Counted from the stretch's first letter, positions 15,075 to 22,161 are shown. The stretch is 29,664 nt of DNA from Spirochaetia bacterium (GCA_025997655.1 BNUW01000009.1:1-29664), one strand, 5' to 3'. A program made the numbers and translations. Notes: a model not told the origin generated them from the sequence alone.

Positions 15075-15147
15075 AACACGATTAGGGGGTTATGCTTTGA
15101 AAAAACTCAAAATTTCTCTGATAGCTTCCTCGTTTTTCGCGCGTACA

Positions 15148-15227
15148 GAAGCCCCCGCTTACCAAACCTGGACTGACCGGTCCGTCGAATGTTATTCGAG
15201 GTAAGGTTTGGAAGGGGGGGCCTCTTC
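15148..15227 (+). terminator. Third long hairpin T3 just before the lipoprotein start, copy A
   Basis: GAAGCCCCC and CCAAACC pair with GGTTTGG and GGGGG..CTTC, with a small inner hairpin TCGA-ATGTTAT-TCGA. The T tail is weak (CTTCTTTATAT). It ends about 15 bases before the ribosome binding site of the lipoprotein gene, so it could also affect translation or mRNA stability. Confidence 0.6.
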
Positions 15228-15257
15228 TTTATATTCCCTATTAAGGAGGAATACAAT

Positions 15258-16577
15258 ATGTTTAGAAAATGGTTTTTGAGAACCGCCCTTTTATGGGCGG
15301 CGGCACTGGCTTTTACAGCCTGCGGGGACTCGGCGGGGGGGTCTTCGGGCGGGACGCCAGTTTATCTGACACTTGAAGTTACTGATTATGCGGAATTTAC
15401 CACCGCACTTGAAACAATCAAAAACGATAACGCGCCCTATGGCGGCGAGTATACCGTCAAAATTTCGGCTGATATTACCGTCCCTTACGGTAAACTCATC
15501 TCCGGCAGTAAATATACCGGGAAGAATATCATACTCAAAGGCGTAGGCGGGGAACAGACAATCCAGTATAATAAACTGAATGCTCTCTATACTCTTTTTG
15601 AAATTTCTGACGGTACGCTTACTCTTGATGAGAATATCACCCTAAAAGGGGTTGCTGATAACACCAAGGCCCTGCTAATAGCCAGGGACGACGGCGCTAT
15701 TGTGATTAACAGCGGCGCTAAAATCACCGGTAACATCAATCTGACGACAGGCGATCCTGATGGCGCTGGCTATACCGGCGCCGGGGGTATTCAAGTGGAC
15801 GGCGGGACACTAGTTATGCTGGGCGGTGAAATTTCGGGGAACTCGGCGGCACGCGGAGGAGGTGTAGGTATATGGCATGGCGGAACTTTTACCATGTCCG
15901 GCGGTGTAATTAAAGAAAACGGAGTTCACCATTTTGATAATTATTTGGCGGCAGCTATAGGTGGGGGTGTTCATCTGAATAATGTTGGGGACGTCTTTAA
16001 TATGACAGGCGGTAGTATTATCAACAACAAGGCGTTTAAAAACGGCGGCGGAGTGAGTGTATGCTGCGGAACCTTTACCATGTCCGGTACCGCCCTCGTT
16101 TCTGAAAATACCGCAGGCGGCACAGGCGGCGGCGTAGCTTTATGCTGCTGTACCTTTAATATGCAGGGCGGGACAATCTCTAAAAACATAGCCGGCGCTG
16201 ATGACAGTCAGGTAAGCGGACAAGACCGTACACCCTTCAGATTTGGCGGCGGCGTGGGGCGCTGGGGATCGCCGGGTAATCAAAATTCATTCAATTCGGC
16301 ACAACTAATCAGATGGGACGGTCCCGTCATATTCCACAAAACCGGCGGCATGATTTATGGCAGTAATGATGCGGCAAACGGAAACAAAGTTTTGCATCTC
16401 GCACCAAGGGACCCGCTTTACCCAACCGTAGCGGGTAACGCAGGTAACATAAAAGGTGATGCGGTATATATGTTCAGAGCGACAGCAGGATACGCGACAT
16501 TTGTTATTGACGGTCCGGATGTTCCAAATACCTTTGACCATGTTGACAACGAAAAGACTGATGTTACCATGCCGTAA
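15258..16577 (+). CDS. Beta-helix repeat lipoprotein in a Co/Ni transport operon
   Basis: The ATG at 15258 is chosen because TAAGGAGGA precedes it. The 439-residue product has a lipoprotein signal (RTALLWAAALAFTAC, with Cys22 as lipid site) and a Gly/Ser linker. A body of parallel beta-helix or Pmp-like repeats follows: 'GGxISGNSA..GGGV' and 'F-x-M-S/T-G-G-x-I-x-x-N' recur at about residues 180-310. Unusual Cys clusters sit in these repeats (VCCGTF, LCCCTF), with several His (GIWHGGTF, VHHFDNY). Surface lipoproteins with such repeats are usually adhesins or binding scaffolds. Its place before cbiM, where the nik operon has nikK and nikL, suggests a metal-capture role. That is inference; Cys could instead be disulfides. 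Confidence 0.82.
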   Translation: MFRKWFLRTALLWAAALAFTACGDSAGGSSGGTPVYLTLEVTDYAEFTTALETIKNDNAPYGGEYTVKISADITVPYGKLISGSKYTGKNIILKGVGGEQTIQYNKLNALYTLFEISDGTLTLDENITLKGVADNTKALLIARDDGAIVINSGAKITGNINLTTGDPDGAGYTGAGGIQVDGGTLVMLGGEISGNSAARGGGVGIWHGGTFTMSGGVIKENGVHHFDNYLAAAIGGGVHLNNVGDVFNMTGGSIINNKAFKNGGGVSVCCGTFTMSGTALVSENTAGGTGGGVALCCCTFNMQGGTISKNIAGADDSQVSGQDRTPFRFGGGVGRWGSPGNQNSFNSAQLIRWDGPVIFHKTGGMIYGSNDAANGNKVLHLAPRDPLYPTVAGNAGNIKGDAVYMFRATAGYATFVIDGPDVPNTFDHVDNEKTDVTMP

Positions 16578-16619
16578 TAAGACAGGTGGTTTGTATCAGG
16601 GCAAAATGGCGATAGTAGT

Positions 16620-16637
16620 CCCCGCCGTATGGCGGGG
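16620..16637 (+). terminator. Intercistronic hairpin between the lipoprotein gene and cbiM
   Basis: CCCCGCC-gtat-GGCGGGG followed by CAGTTTCTTATTT. It may be a partial terminator or a processing site that lowers or separates cbiM expression. Confidence 0.55.
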
Positions 16638-16661
16638 CAGTTTCTTATTTGGAGGTGCTTT

Positions 16662-17675
16662 ATGCACATGGCTGATGCGCTTATTTCCCCCGCCGTGGGG
16701 GGCGTACTGTGGGCCGCGAGCGCTGCTTCGGCAGCCTACGCGACGGTGAAGATCAAGAATGATCTGGGGGATAAGAAGATCCCCATCATGGCGGTGGCGG
16801 GGGCCTTTGTGTTCGCCGCACAGATGATCAACTTTACGATTCCCGGAACCGGTTCCAGCGGGCATATCGGGGGCGGCATTTTACTGGCGGGGCTCCTGGG
16901 TCCCCTCCCGGCGCTCTTAACCATCGCGGCGGTGCTGGTGATCCAGTGTCTGTTTTTTGCCGATGGCGGCCTTCTGGCCCTGGGCTGCAATATCTTTAAC
17001 ATGGGGGTTATCCCCACGCTTCTCATCTATCCCCTGCTCTTTAAGCCTATCCTTGCCAAGGGCATCACCCTGAAAAGTCTGACCCTGGCTTCCCTTGTTT
17101 CGGTGGTGATAGGGCTCCAGCTTGGCGCCTTCGCCGTGGTTCTGGAAACGTTAGTTTCAGGGATTACCGCCTTGCCGTTTTCCATCTTTGTACTGCTTAT
17201 GCAGCCTATTCATCTGGCTATCGGTATTGTGGAAGGGATTATTACTGCGGCGGTCCTGGGTTTTGTCTACCAAATGCGCCCGGAGATTCTCCAAACCAGC
17301 GAACAGCGGCTTCCCCTGGGGGCAGAGGTTTCTATCAAAAAACCCCTGATTGCCCTGGCGCTCATTACCGTTCTGGTGGGGGGCATCCTGTCGATCTTCG
17401 CCTCCGCCTATCCCGATGGGCTTGAGTGGTCTATGGAAAAAACGGCGGGGACCACGGAACTTGAGGCGGAGGGTCCGGCGTTCCGTAGCGCCGAAGCTAT
17501 CCAGGAGGCCACCGCCTTTATGCCGGACTACGATTTCCCGAACGCCGGGGAGGAAGGTTCCGGCATAGGGACCACCGTGGCGGGGATAGTCGGCGCGGGT
17601 CTTACCGCCTTGTTGGCAGGGGTAGCGGGGTTGGTAATCTACCGGGTTAAACGGCGGAAGTCGGATGCTGCTTAA
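16662..17675 (+). CDS. cbiM: CbiM/NikM substrate-binding component fused to a PDGLE-type (CbiN/NikN-like) domain
   Basis: S component of an ECF-type Co2+ or Ni2+ importer. Start is ATG 16662 with GGAGG, which leaves the essential N-terminal Met-His exposed (MHMADALISP); N-terminal Met1/His2 and a further His in 'NFTIPGTGSSGHIGGG' (His68) are the known metal ligands of the family. Residues 1-220 carry the CbiM membrane fold. After a linker, residues 235-337 read ASAYPDGLEWSMEKTAG, a short periplasmic part with DYDFPNAGEEGSG, and a last membrane helix, as in NikN/CbiN-like PDGLE domains, here fused. Q and O partners are on the divergent operon. Co versus Ni cannot be decided by sequence alone. 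Confidence 0.9.
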   Translation: MHMADALISPAVGGVLWAASAASAAYATVKIKNDLGDKKIPIMAVAGAFVFAAQMINFTIPGTGSSGHIGGGILLAGLLGPLPALLTIAAVLVIQCLFFADGGLLALGCNIFNMGVIPTLLIYPLLFKPILAKGITLKSLTLASLVSVVIGLQLGAFAVVLETLVSGITALPFSIFVLLMQPIHLAIGIVEGIITAAVLGFVYQMRPEILQTSEQRLPLGAEVSIKKPLIALALITVLVGGILSIFASAYPDGLEWSMEKTAGTTELEAEGPAFRSAEAIQEATAFMPDYDFPNAGEEGSGIGTTVAGIVGAGLTALLAGVAGLVIYRVKRRKSDAA

Positions 17676-17746
17676 ACCATTTTAAGCTTTTAGTAATGGT
17701 CATGCTGCCATCCCGGCGACCGCGATCAGAGGCGGCGGTATGGCCT

Positions 17747-17776
17747 GGGGCGTAACGGTGGGGGCGCCCTTTTTTG
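17747..17776 (+). terminator. Terminator after cbiM
   Basis: GGGGCG (17747-17752) pairs with CGCCC (17765-17769), followed by a run of six to seven T. Confidence 0.55.
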
Positions 17777-17805
17777 AATATATGGCCCTTGCTTTCACAC
17801 CGGGT

Positions 17806-17849
17806 AGACTCCTCCGGTGAGCTTCCATGAAAGCTGGGGTCTTTTTTTG
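17806..17849 (+). terminator. Terminator with a nested hairpin upstream of the nik leader
   Basis: AGACTCC pairs with GGGGTCT (17836-17842) around an inner AGCTT/AAGCT hairpin whose loop contains CCATGA; seven T follow. An alternative stem CACCGG/CCGGTG (17798-17819) would break it. From GGGGTC on, the next 40 bases are the same as in locus A at 14728-14769, so this marks the left border of the duplicated leader. Confidence 0.6.
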
Positions 17850-17893
17850 TTTCTTATGGTCAAGCCAAAATTTTCTCTGTCAATAATTTTCTC

Positions 17894-17922
17894 TTGACAA
17901 GAATCCCCACCGGTGATATTAT
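17894..17922 (+). promoter_or_regulatory. Promoter of the nik leader (copy B)
   Basis: TTGACA (17894-17899), 17 bases, TATTAT (17917-17922). The predicted start near 17929 again lies just before the first hairpin. Confidence 0.8.
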
Positions 17923-18050
17923 AAAAAACATACCGAAATGTTGAAACATTCCGGTCCTGGGGGATGAATCTCCGGGGTCTTTGATTGAGACCGTTACTAT
18001 TGTAGATACTGTATTAGCAGCGGATATGAAATCCGCCTATAGACGGCATG

Positions 18051-18107
18051 AAGCCCGATACGCTCTTTTACCCAGTTTGGGAAGGAGGTGTCGGGCTTTT
18101 TGTTTTT
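18051..18107 (+). terminator. Terminator T1 of copy B, overlapping hairpin P2
   Basis: AAGCCCGATAC (18051-18061) pairs with GTGTCGGGCTT (18088-18098), then a T-rich tail. P2 at 18045-18055 uses the first bases of the 5' arm. Confidence 0.75.
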
Positions 18108-18136
18108 TCAGGGTCTGCAAAGGGTTTGAAACGGTT

Positions 18137-18194
18137 CCGGCTGAACTTTCACCTTCGAAATAAGCCTCCTCGGCGGAGGTTCAGCTGGTTTTTT
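18137..18194 (+). terminator. Second terminator-like hairpin T2, copy B
   Basis: CCGGCTGAAC pairs with GTTCAGCTGG (18179-18188), then six T. The inner alternative hairpin CCTCC-TCGGC-GGAGG is kept as in copy A. Confidence 0.7.
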
Positions 18195-18207
18195 AAGCGC
18201 GTACAGA

Positions 18208-18283
18208 AGCCCCCGCTAACCAAACCCGGACTGGGTGGTCTATCGAATGTTATTCGAAACAAGGTTTGGGGCGGGAGCTTCTT
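18208..18283 (+). terminator. Third long hairpin T3 before nikK
   Basis: Three stacked stems (GAAGC/GCTTC, CCCGC/GCGGG, CCAAACC/GGTTTGG) followed by TTTATTAT. The ribosome binding site of nikK begins about 17 bases later. Confidence 0.7.
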
Positions 18284-18312
18284 TATTATATCGCGATTTT
18301 GAGGAGAGGTAA

Positions 18313-19116
18313 ATGAAAAAATCTCTATTTCTTACGGTTGTTGCGTGTGCCATAGTTAGCAGCGCGATCTCGGCTCATGAATTCTTTGTAATTCCTGATG
18401 TGGCAAAAGACTATAAGGCCGGTGATACGGTGCAGATTGACGCCCTGTCCACCCACTATTTTACGGTTGGCGAAGAACTTGAACCGGCTGAGGTAAACGA
18501 AGTGTATGCGGTAAAGAACGGGGCAAAAGGCGCGCCTCTCCCGCTGGAGAAAAACCCTGACCGGGTGTGGTATCAGACAAACTACCGGCTTACCGATGAT
18601 ACTCCGACGATTATTGTGGGTAACCGGAAGGGCGGCTTCTATTGTCTGTTTACCGATGGCGATTATGCCGACGGTACCAGGGCGGAAGTGGTTGCCGCAA
18701 ATACGGGCAAAACGATTGCGACCGCCCGGTATTTTGCAAAATACTCAAAATACTATCTCAATCCGAATGCCGGCGACACGAGCTTTTCTACGCCCTTAGG
18801 TCATGACCTTGAAATAATCCCGCTTGACAATCCCGCAAAAATAAAGAAAGGGATTTTTTCAAAGGCGAAATTCAGGGTTTTATATAAGGGGCAGCCCCTG
18901 GCAAACGCCGAAATATCCGCAACCTACGATTATTACGACTATAAAACGGCGAACGCCTATGCACAAACCGGAAAAACGGACGCGAAAGGTGAGGTTACCT
19001 TCAAAATCGACAACAGCGGCCTTTGGATTGTCCGGATAAGCGACACCCGGCCTTCCGCGTATCCCGATACGGAGGAAGATAACATCGCTGCAATCGTGGT
19101 GTTTAACGTCAAATGA
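18313..19116 (+). CDS. nikK: Periplasmic nickel-uptake accessory protein, DUF4198 (NikK-like)
   Basis: A 267-residue secreted protein. The signal peptide MKKSLFLTVVACAIVSSAISA is followed directly by HEFFVIPD; a His at the mature N-terminus is characteristic of DUF4198 proteins and probably binds metal. The rest is beta-rich with the family stretches GDTVQIDALSTHYFTVGEE and, near the end, a carboxypeptidase-regulatory-like part (FRVLYKGQPLANAEISATYDYY, GEVTFKIDNSGLWIVRI). GAGGAGAGG precedes the start. It heads the operon nikKLMQO and overlaps nikL by 4 bases. NikK is inferred to deliver or bind Ni2+ outside the membrane. Confidence 0.9.
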   Translation: MKKSLFLTVVACAIVSSAISAHEFFVIPDVAKDYKAGDTVQIDALSTHYFTVGEELEPAEVNEVYAVKNGAKGAPLPLEKNPDRVWYQTNYRLTDDTPTIIVGNRKGGFYCLFTDGDYADGTRAEVVAANTGKTIATARYFAKYSKYYLNPNAGDTSFSTPLGHDLEIIPLDNPAKIKKGIFSKAKFRVLYKGQPLANAEISATYDYYDYKTANAYAQTGKTDAKGEVTFKIDNSGLWIVRISDTRPSAYPDTEEDNIAAIVVFNVK

Positions 19117-19613
19117 GATCGAAAATGAAGGGGAACTATGTTTTTTCCTTATTTTTCTTCGTTACTGCACTTCTACTTCCGGCGGCTCTATGGAGTCACG
19201 GAGTGGAAGTCTATGATGTAACGGGTGAAGACAGGCCCGTCCAAACTATATCCTTTCGATACAGTACGGGCGAGCCAATGGCTTTTGCCAAAGTCAAAAC
19301 ATTCCCGCCTTCAACGGCGGAGCGTAATGTGGAATCCTTTGTGGGCATAAGCGACCGTAATGGTATGTTTAGCTTTATCCCCGACGAAGAAGGCGAATGG
19401 CGGGTGGACATTGAGGACGGCATGGGGCACAAGGGAAGCATCACGGTAAAGGCCGGAAGCAAAACCGGTGAAGCGGAAGCGGCTGCCCCAACTTCAAGTG
19501 GTAAATTGCCGCTGCCCGTCAGCGTAATTCTGGGGCTTAGCCTTATGCTCAATGTTTTTGCCCTTTGGTTTTTTGCAGGCAAGGGTATGAAAAGGAGGTG
19601 CTCATGCACATAA
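19113..19613 (+). CDS. nikL: NikL-like membrane-anchored accessory protein
   Basis: A 166-residue protein with an N-terminal signal or anchor (VFSLFFFVTALLLPAALW) followed by SHGVEVYDV, so again a His lies at the start of the exported part. A small beta domain (residues 45-120: ISFRYSTGEPMAFAKVKTF, GEWRVDIEDGMGHKGSITV) and a C-terminal membrane helix (LPVSVILGLSLMLNVFALWFFAG) complete it. This matches NikL, found only with nikK. The start overlaps nikK by ATGA; ATG 19125 is an alternative. Its last 10 bases overlap nikM. Confidence 0.85.
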   Translation: MRSKMKGNYVFSLFFFVTALLLPAALWSHGVEVYDVTGEDRPVQTISFRYSTGEPMAFAKVKTFPPSTAERNVESFVGISDRNGMFSFIPDEEGEWRVDIEDGMGHKGSITVKAGSKTGEAEAAAPTSSGKLPLPVSVILGLSLMLNVFALWFFAGKGMKRRCSCT

Positions 19614-20215
19614 GCGAAGGGGTATTATCGCCGCCGGTGCTCATTGCGGGCTGGGCGATTGCGGCGGGCGGGCTTGCGGTGGGCTTAAAGAAAACGCCGG
19701 TAGAAAAGCTGCCGGAGACCGCACTGGTTTCCGCCGTGCTATTCCTGGCGTCCCTTGTCCATGTGCCCCTTGGCCCTTCAAGTATCCATTTAACACTGCT
19801 GGGACTCGCAGGGATACTGCTTGGCTGGAGCGCCGTACCTGCCCTGTTCATAGCCCTGTTTCTCCAGGGACTTTTATTTCAGTTCGGGGGGCTGCTTTCC
19901 CTCGGGGTGAATACGGTATCAATGGGAACATCGGCCTTAGCCGCCTTCTCTGTTTTCCGCCTGGTATCGAAAAAGAAAAAGCGTCAATTGGAGGTACTTG
20001 GAGCCTTTGCCGGCGGTTTCGCGGCGATATTGGTGGGGACGCTTATCGTAGTAACGGCGTTATGGGTTTCAGACAAGGACCTTAAAGCTGCCGCCGCCCT
20101 CTTGTTTGCCGCAAATGTACCCCTTGCCGCCGTGGAAGGGGTGATATCGGTTTTCATAGTCGCATTCCTGTCAAAAATGGCGCCCGCGTATGTATCTGGA
20201 TCGGCTCGAATTTAA
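19604..20215 (+). CDS. nikM: Nickel ECF transporter substrate-binding component NikM
   Basis: ATG 19604 is chosen because of AAAGGAGG and because it gives the obligatory Met-His N-terminus (MHISEGVLSPPVLIAGW). The 203-residue membrane protein has the conserved metal-site area FLASLVHVPLGPSSIHLTLLG (His53, His62) and the GVNTVSMGTSALAAFSVF region. It lacks the PDGLE domain found fused in the locus A CbiM; here NikK and NikL take the accessory role. Overlaps nikL by 10 and nikQ by 26 bases. Confidence 0.92.
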   Translation: MHISEGVLSPPVLIAGWAIAAGGLAVGLKKTPVEKLPETALVSAVLFLASLVHVPLGPSSIHLTLLGLAGILLGWSAVPALFIALFLQGLLFQFGGLLSLGVNTVSMGTSALAAFSVFRLVSKKKKRQLEVLGAFAGGFAAILVGTLIVVTALWVSDKDLKAAAALLFAANVPLAAVEGVISVFIVAFLSKMAPAYVSGSARI

Positions 20216-20873
20216 AAAGGATTTGCTAAAGGGCTTTGACGCACGGTGCCGGCTTCTTTCCGGCGCCGTGCTCATCGCCTCTTTAGTAAGTTCAAAAAAC
20301 GACATGATTTTAACCGCCGCACTGTTTGTAAGTATCGCAGTATTGTTCCGTGAACTTCGTGTAACGTTTCTGCGCCTGATACCGGTAAACATGATGGCCA
20401 TTGCCCTGTGGCTTCCTGTTTTATGCGGCGGCAATATGCAGAGCGCTTTTATATACACCCTGCGGCTCAATGCGGCAGCCTTGACGTATATGTGTTTTGT
20501 AATCCCCATGAGCATAAGCGTCATTGCTTCATCATTAACAAAACTAAAAGTCCCGAACAAGCTTATTTCACTTTTTATTTTGACCTACCGGTATATCTTT
20601 TTGTTACACGAACGATTTTGGACGGCACAAAAATCAATGCGTCTACGGAATACTATTCATAATGATGTGGGCATGTGGCGTTCATTATCAGCTGTTTTTT
20701 CAAGTTCCCTTGTCGGGGCTCATCTTCGAGGGGAAAAGGTATGGATCGCTATGTTGGCCCGTGGTTTTGACGGCAGCTTTCCGGTGACGGCGGCATTTCA
20801 TTGGCGGCTGCGCGATACGGCGCTATTGACTATCAGTATACTCTTTTCCATTTTCATTTTAGTATTGCGGTAA
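20190..20873 (+). CDS. nikQ: Nickel ECF transporter T component NikQ
   Basis: A 227-residue membrane protein beginning in the family manner (DLLKGFDARCRLLSGAVLIASL). The two coupling-helix motifs are RLRNTIHND and AMLARGFDGS; Ala-x-x-Arg-Gly is the standard T-component contact with the ATPase. Five to six hydrophobic segments. It is more AT-rich than the CbiQ of locus A and clearly divergent in sequence from it, so locus A and B transporters are not a recent duplication although their leaders are. Confidence 0.9.
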   Translation: MYLDRLEFKKDLLKGFDARCRLLSGAVLIASLVSSKNDMILTAALFVSIAVLFRELRVTFLRLIPVNMMAIALWLPVLCGGNMQSAFIYTLRLNAAALTYMCFVIPMSISVIASSLTKLKVPNKLISLFILTYRYIFLLHERFWTAQKSMRLRNTIHNDVGMWRSLSAVFSSSLVGAHLRGEKVWIAMLARGFDGSFPVTAAFHWRLRDTALLTISILFSIFILVLR

Positions 20874-20885
20874 GGGAGAAAAGTA

Positions 20886-21614
20886 ATGACCCAATTAGCC
20901 TTAAACCATATATCCTGTGTGTATGATACATCCCTTGTTTCCCTTGATGATATAAGTTTTACCGTTGATAAAGGCGAAAGTATTTGTGTGCTGGGCGCTA
21001 ACGGTTCCGGCAAGTCAACCTTGTTACAAGTAATCGCATCCTGTATAAAAGCTTCCGGCGGTGAAATCATCATTGACGGAGTTGTTCAAAAACCGGGTGT
21101 TAATAACCGCAAAGCGGGAATCGTTTTTCAGGAACCGGACAATCAATTTTTTATGCCCACCGTGTGGGAAGATGTGGCATTCGGCATATTAAAAAAAGGC
21201 ATGAAACCGGAGGAAGCCCGTACCCTTGCAATCAATGAGCTTACTAATCTTGAAGCGGGTGAACTTGCGGACAGGCCGCTTTACAAACTTTCGGGCGGCG
21301 AAAAACAGCGGGTTGCGCTTGCCTCAATTCTTATCATGAAACCGGAAATTCTTTTATTGGACGAACCGACCGCCGCCCTTGACCCCCGGGCGCGAAAAAA
21401 CATAATCGCCCTGTTAAAAAACCTTGATTGCACAAAAATTATCGCAAGCCACGACCTCGACATGGCGCTTGAAATAGCAAGCAGGATTCTATTTTTGCAT
21501 AAAGGAAAAATTGCCGCCGACTGTCCGGCGCCGGGCCTTTTGCGGGATGAAGGTTTTTTGCAAAGCATTGGATTGGAACTGCCGCTGGGGTGCGCAAAAA
21601 AACCCACCGCCTAA
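20886..21614 (+). CDS. nikO: Nickel ECF transporter ATPase NikO
   Basis: A 242-residue ABC ATPase. Walker A is LGANGSGKST (residues 36-45), Q-loop VFQEPDNQFF, signature KLSGGEKQRVALASIL, Walker B EILLLDEPTAALDP and switch ASHDLDMALE. GGGAGA lies before the start, 12 bases after nikQ. It ends inside a terminator and closes the operon. Confidence 0.93.
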   Translation: MTQLALNHISCVYDTSLVSLDDISFTVDKGESICVLGANGSGKSTLLQVIASCIKASGGEIIIDGVVQKPGVNNRKAGIVFQEPDNQFFMPTVWEDVAFGILKKGMKPEEARTLAINELTNLEAGELADRPLYKLSGGEKQRVALASILIMKPEILLLDEPTAALDPRARKNIIALLKNLDCTKIIASHDLDMALEIASRILFLHKGKIAADCPAPGLLRDEGFLQSIGLELPLGCAKKPTA

Positions 21615-21639
21615 CCAATCGGTCAAGCGGCGGTTTTGA
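21606..21639 (+). terminator. Terminator of the nik operon
   Basis: ACCGCC (21606-21611) pairs with GGCGGT (21629-21634), with a smaller inner stem (CC-aat-GG region) and four T. The 5' arm contains the stop codon area of nikO. Confidence 0.6.
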
Positions 21640-21687
21640 GAATGGTTGATACCGGTACGCGTAGGCGCTCCGCTTCCCTTACGAAGC

Positions 21688-22128
21688 TTAGGCGGCGTCT
21701 TCCTTGATGTACAGCACGTTCTGGGGACAGGCTTTGGCGCAGATACCACAGGCTATGCACTTGCTGGGGGTCGGCTTGTCTTTGGCCTTGACCAGCACAT
21801 GGAAGGGACAGGCCTCGACGCACTTGCCGCAGTCCACGCAGAGCTTCTTGTCAATCGTGAACACGCCCTTGGCATTTGCGGTTATGGCCTTCTTTTCACA
21901 AGACTCGGCACACTTCCCGCACTGCACACAGGTGGTGATCTTGATTTTGGTTGGGTCGTTTTTACTCGGCGCAACGTGGATACAGGTCAGCGCCTCTGCC
22001 GGGGTGTTTGTCCCCTTGGTGAAGGCGGCCTGATTGCTTTCGCCCTTGTAAAAAGCCTGGACACAGGCGTTCTCACAGGTCAGGCAGTACATACAGGTTT
22101 CCGGATTCTGAACAGCTAATTTCTTCAT
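21688..22128 (-). CDS. Polyferredoxin-type protein with four [4Fe-4S] motifs
   Basis: A 146-residue cytosolic electron carrier. Four C-x2-C-x2-C-x3-C motifs are visible: CMYCLTCENAC (residues 12-22), CVQCGKCAESC, CVDCGKCVEAC and CIACGICAKAC, the last three in typical ferredoxin repeats with 'P' after the final Cys in two. Such proteins serve as electron-transfer subunits of hydrogenases, formate or CO dehydrogenases. No catalytic subunit is in the window; the adjacent nickel operon fits a nickel hydrogenase elsewhere, but this is inference. GGAGAG before the ATG. Confidence 0.9.
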   Translation of the reverse strand: MKKLAVQNPETCMYCLTCENACVQAFYKGESNQAAFTKGTNTPAEALTCIHVAPSKNDPTKIKITTCVQCGKCAESCEKKAITANAKGVFTIDKKLCVDCGKCVEACPFHVLVKAKDKPTPSKCIACGICAKACPQNVLYIKEDAA

Positions 22129-22161
22129 TATTACTCTCCATTATTTTCCCGCGATGTACAT

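Larger units (their letters stand above)
14727..15234 (+). repeat. Direct repeat, copy A (leader region)
   Basis: Matches 17837-18283 across promoter, hairpins and terminators, with the first 40 bases identical (GGGTC and on) and long identical blocks around P1, P2, T1 and T2. A 65-70-base segment (about 15075-15140) is present only here. The two copies lie in the same direction about 3.1 kb apart and flank the lipoprotein gene and cbiM. Confidence 0.85.
14808..15234 (+). promoter_or_regulatory. Candidate cis-regulatory RNA leader, copy A (lipoprotein-cbiM operon)
   Basis: An untranslated leader of about 430 nt. It holds, in order: hairpin h1 at 14808-14829 with a UGAA loop; h2 at 14832-14850 with loop AUGAA; hairpin P1 at 14899-14915 with loop AUGAA; hairpin P2 at 14924-14934 with loop AUGAA; then three terminator-like hairpins. 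A second copy precedes nikK. No cobalamin, NiCo or other riboswitch signature that I know is visible. Since both copies control Co/Ni uptake genes, the most likely input is metal status, sensed directly or through an RNA-binding protein that reads the AUGAA loops. Confidence 0.75.
17837..18283 (+). repeat. Direct repeat, copy B (leader region)
   Basis: Partner of 14727-15234. Its differences are concentrated in stems (with pairing kept) and in linkers, whereas loops are the same. Confidence 0.85.
17933..18283 (+). promoter_or_regulatory. Candidate cis-regulatory RNA leader, copy B (nikKLMQO)
   Basis: Same order as copy A: h1 at 17933-17954 is identical; h2 at 17956-17976 keeps the AUGAA loop although most stem bases differ from copy A; P1 at 18020-18036 is GCGGAU-AUGAA-AUCCGC; P2 at 18045-18055 overlaps T1 (18051-18107); T2 is at 18137-18194 with a 10-pair stem; T3 is at 18208-18283, where GAAGC/GCTTC, CCCGC/GCGGG and CCAAACC/GGTTTGG pair. 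Loops are conserved while stems vary with pairing kept, which supports a functional RNA structure. Copy B lacks a 65-70-base segment present in A between T2 and T3. Confidence 0.75.

Noticed and set aside
14905..15204. Open frame of 99 codons over leader A (MNSAYRRHEARY...), and frames at 17981-18163 and 18048-18302 over leader B
   Set aside because: The conserved first codons coincide with the P1, P2 and T1 stems, the change between copies (Asn/Lys) fits pairing and not protein conservation, frames diverge after 13 codons, and no ribosome binding site precedes them. A short leader peptide cannot be fully excluded.
17686..17820. Open frame after cbiM reading AFSNGHAAIPATAIRGGG and onward
   Set aside because: No start or ribosome binding site, ends within the terminator region, and no family recognised. 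It might be a gene fragment but cannot be supported.
17676..18300. Cobalamin riboswitch before the nik operon
   Set aside because: The conserved B12 box (GCCACTG) and the other core segments are absent in both leaders.
14640..18300. NikR operator (GTATGA-N16-TCATAC)
   Set aside because: No such spaced pair was found in the promoter regions of either operon.
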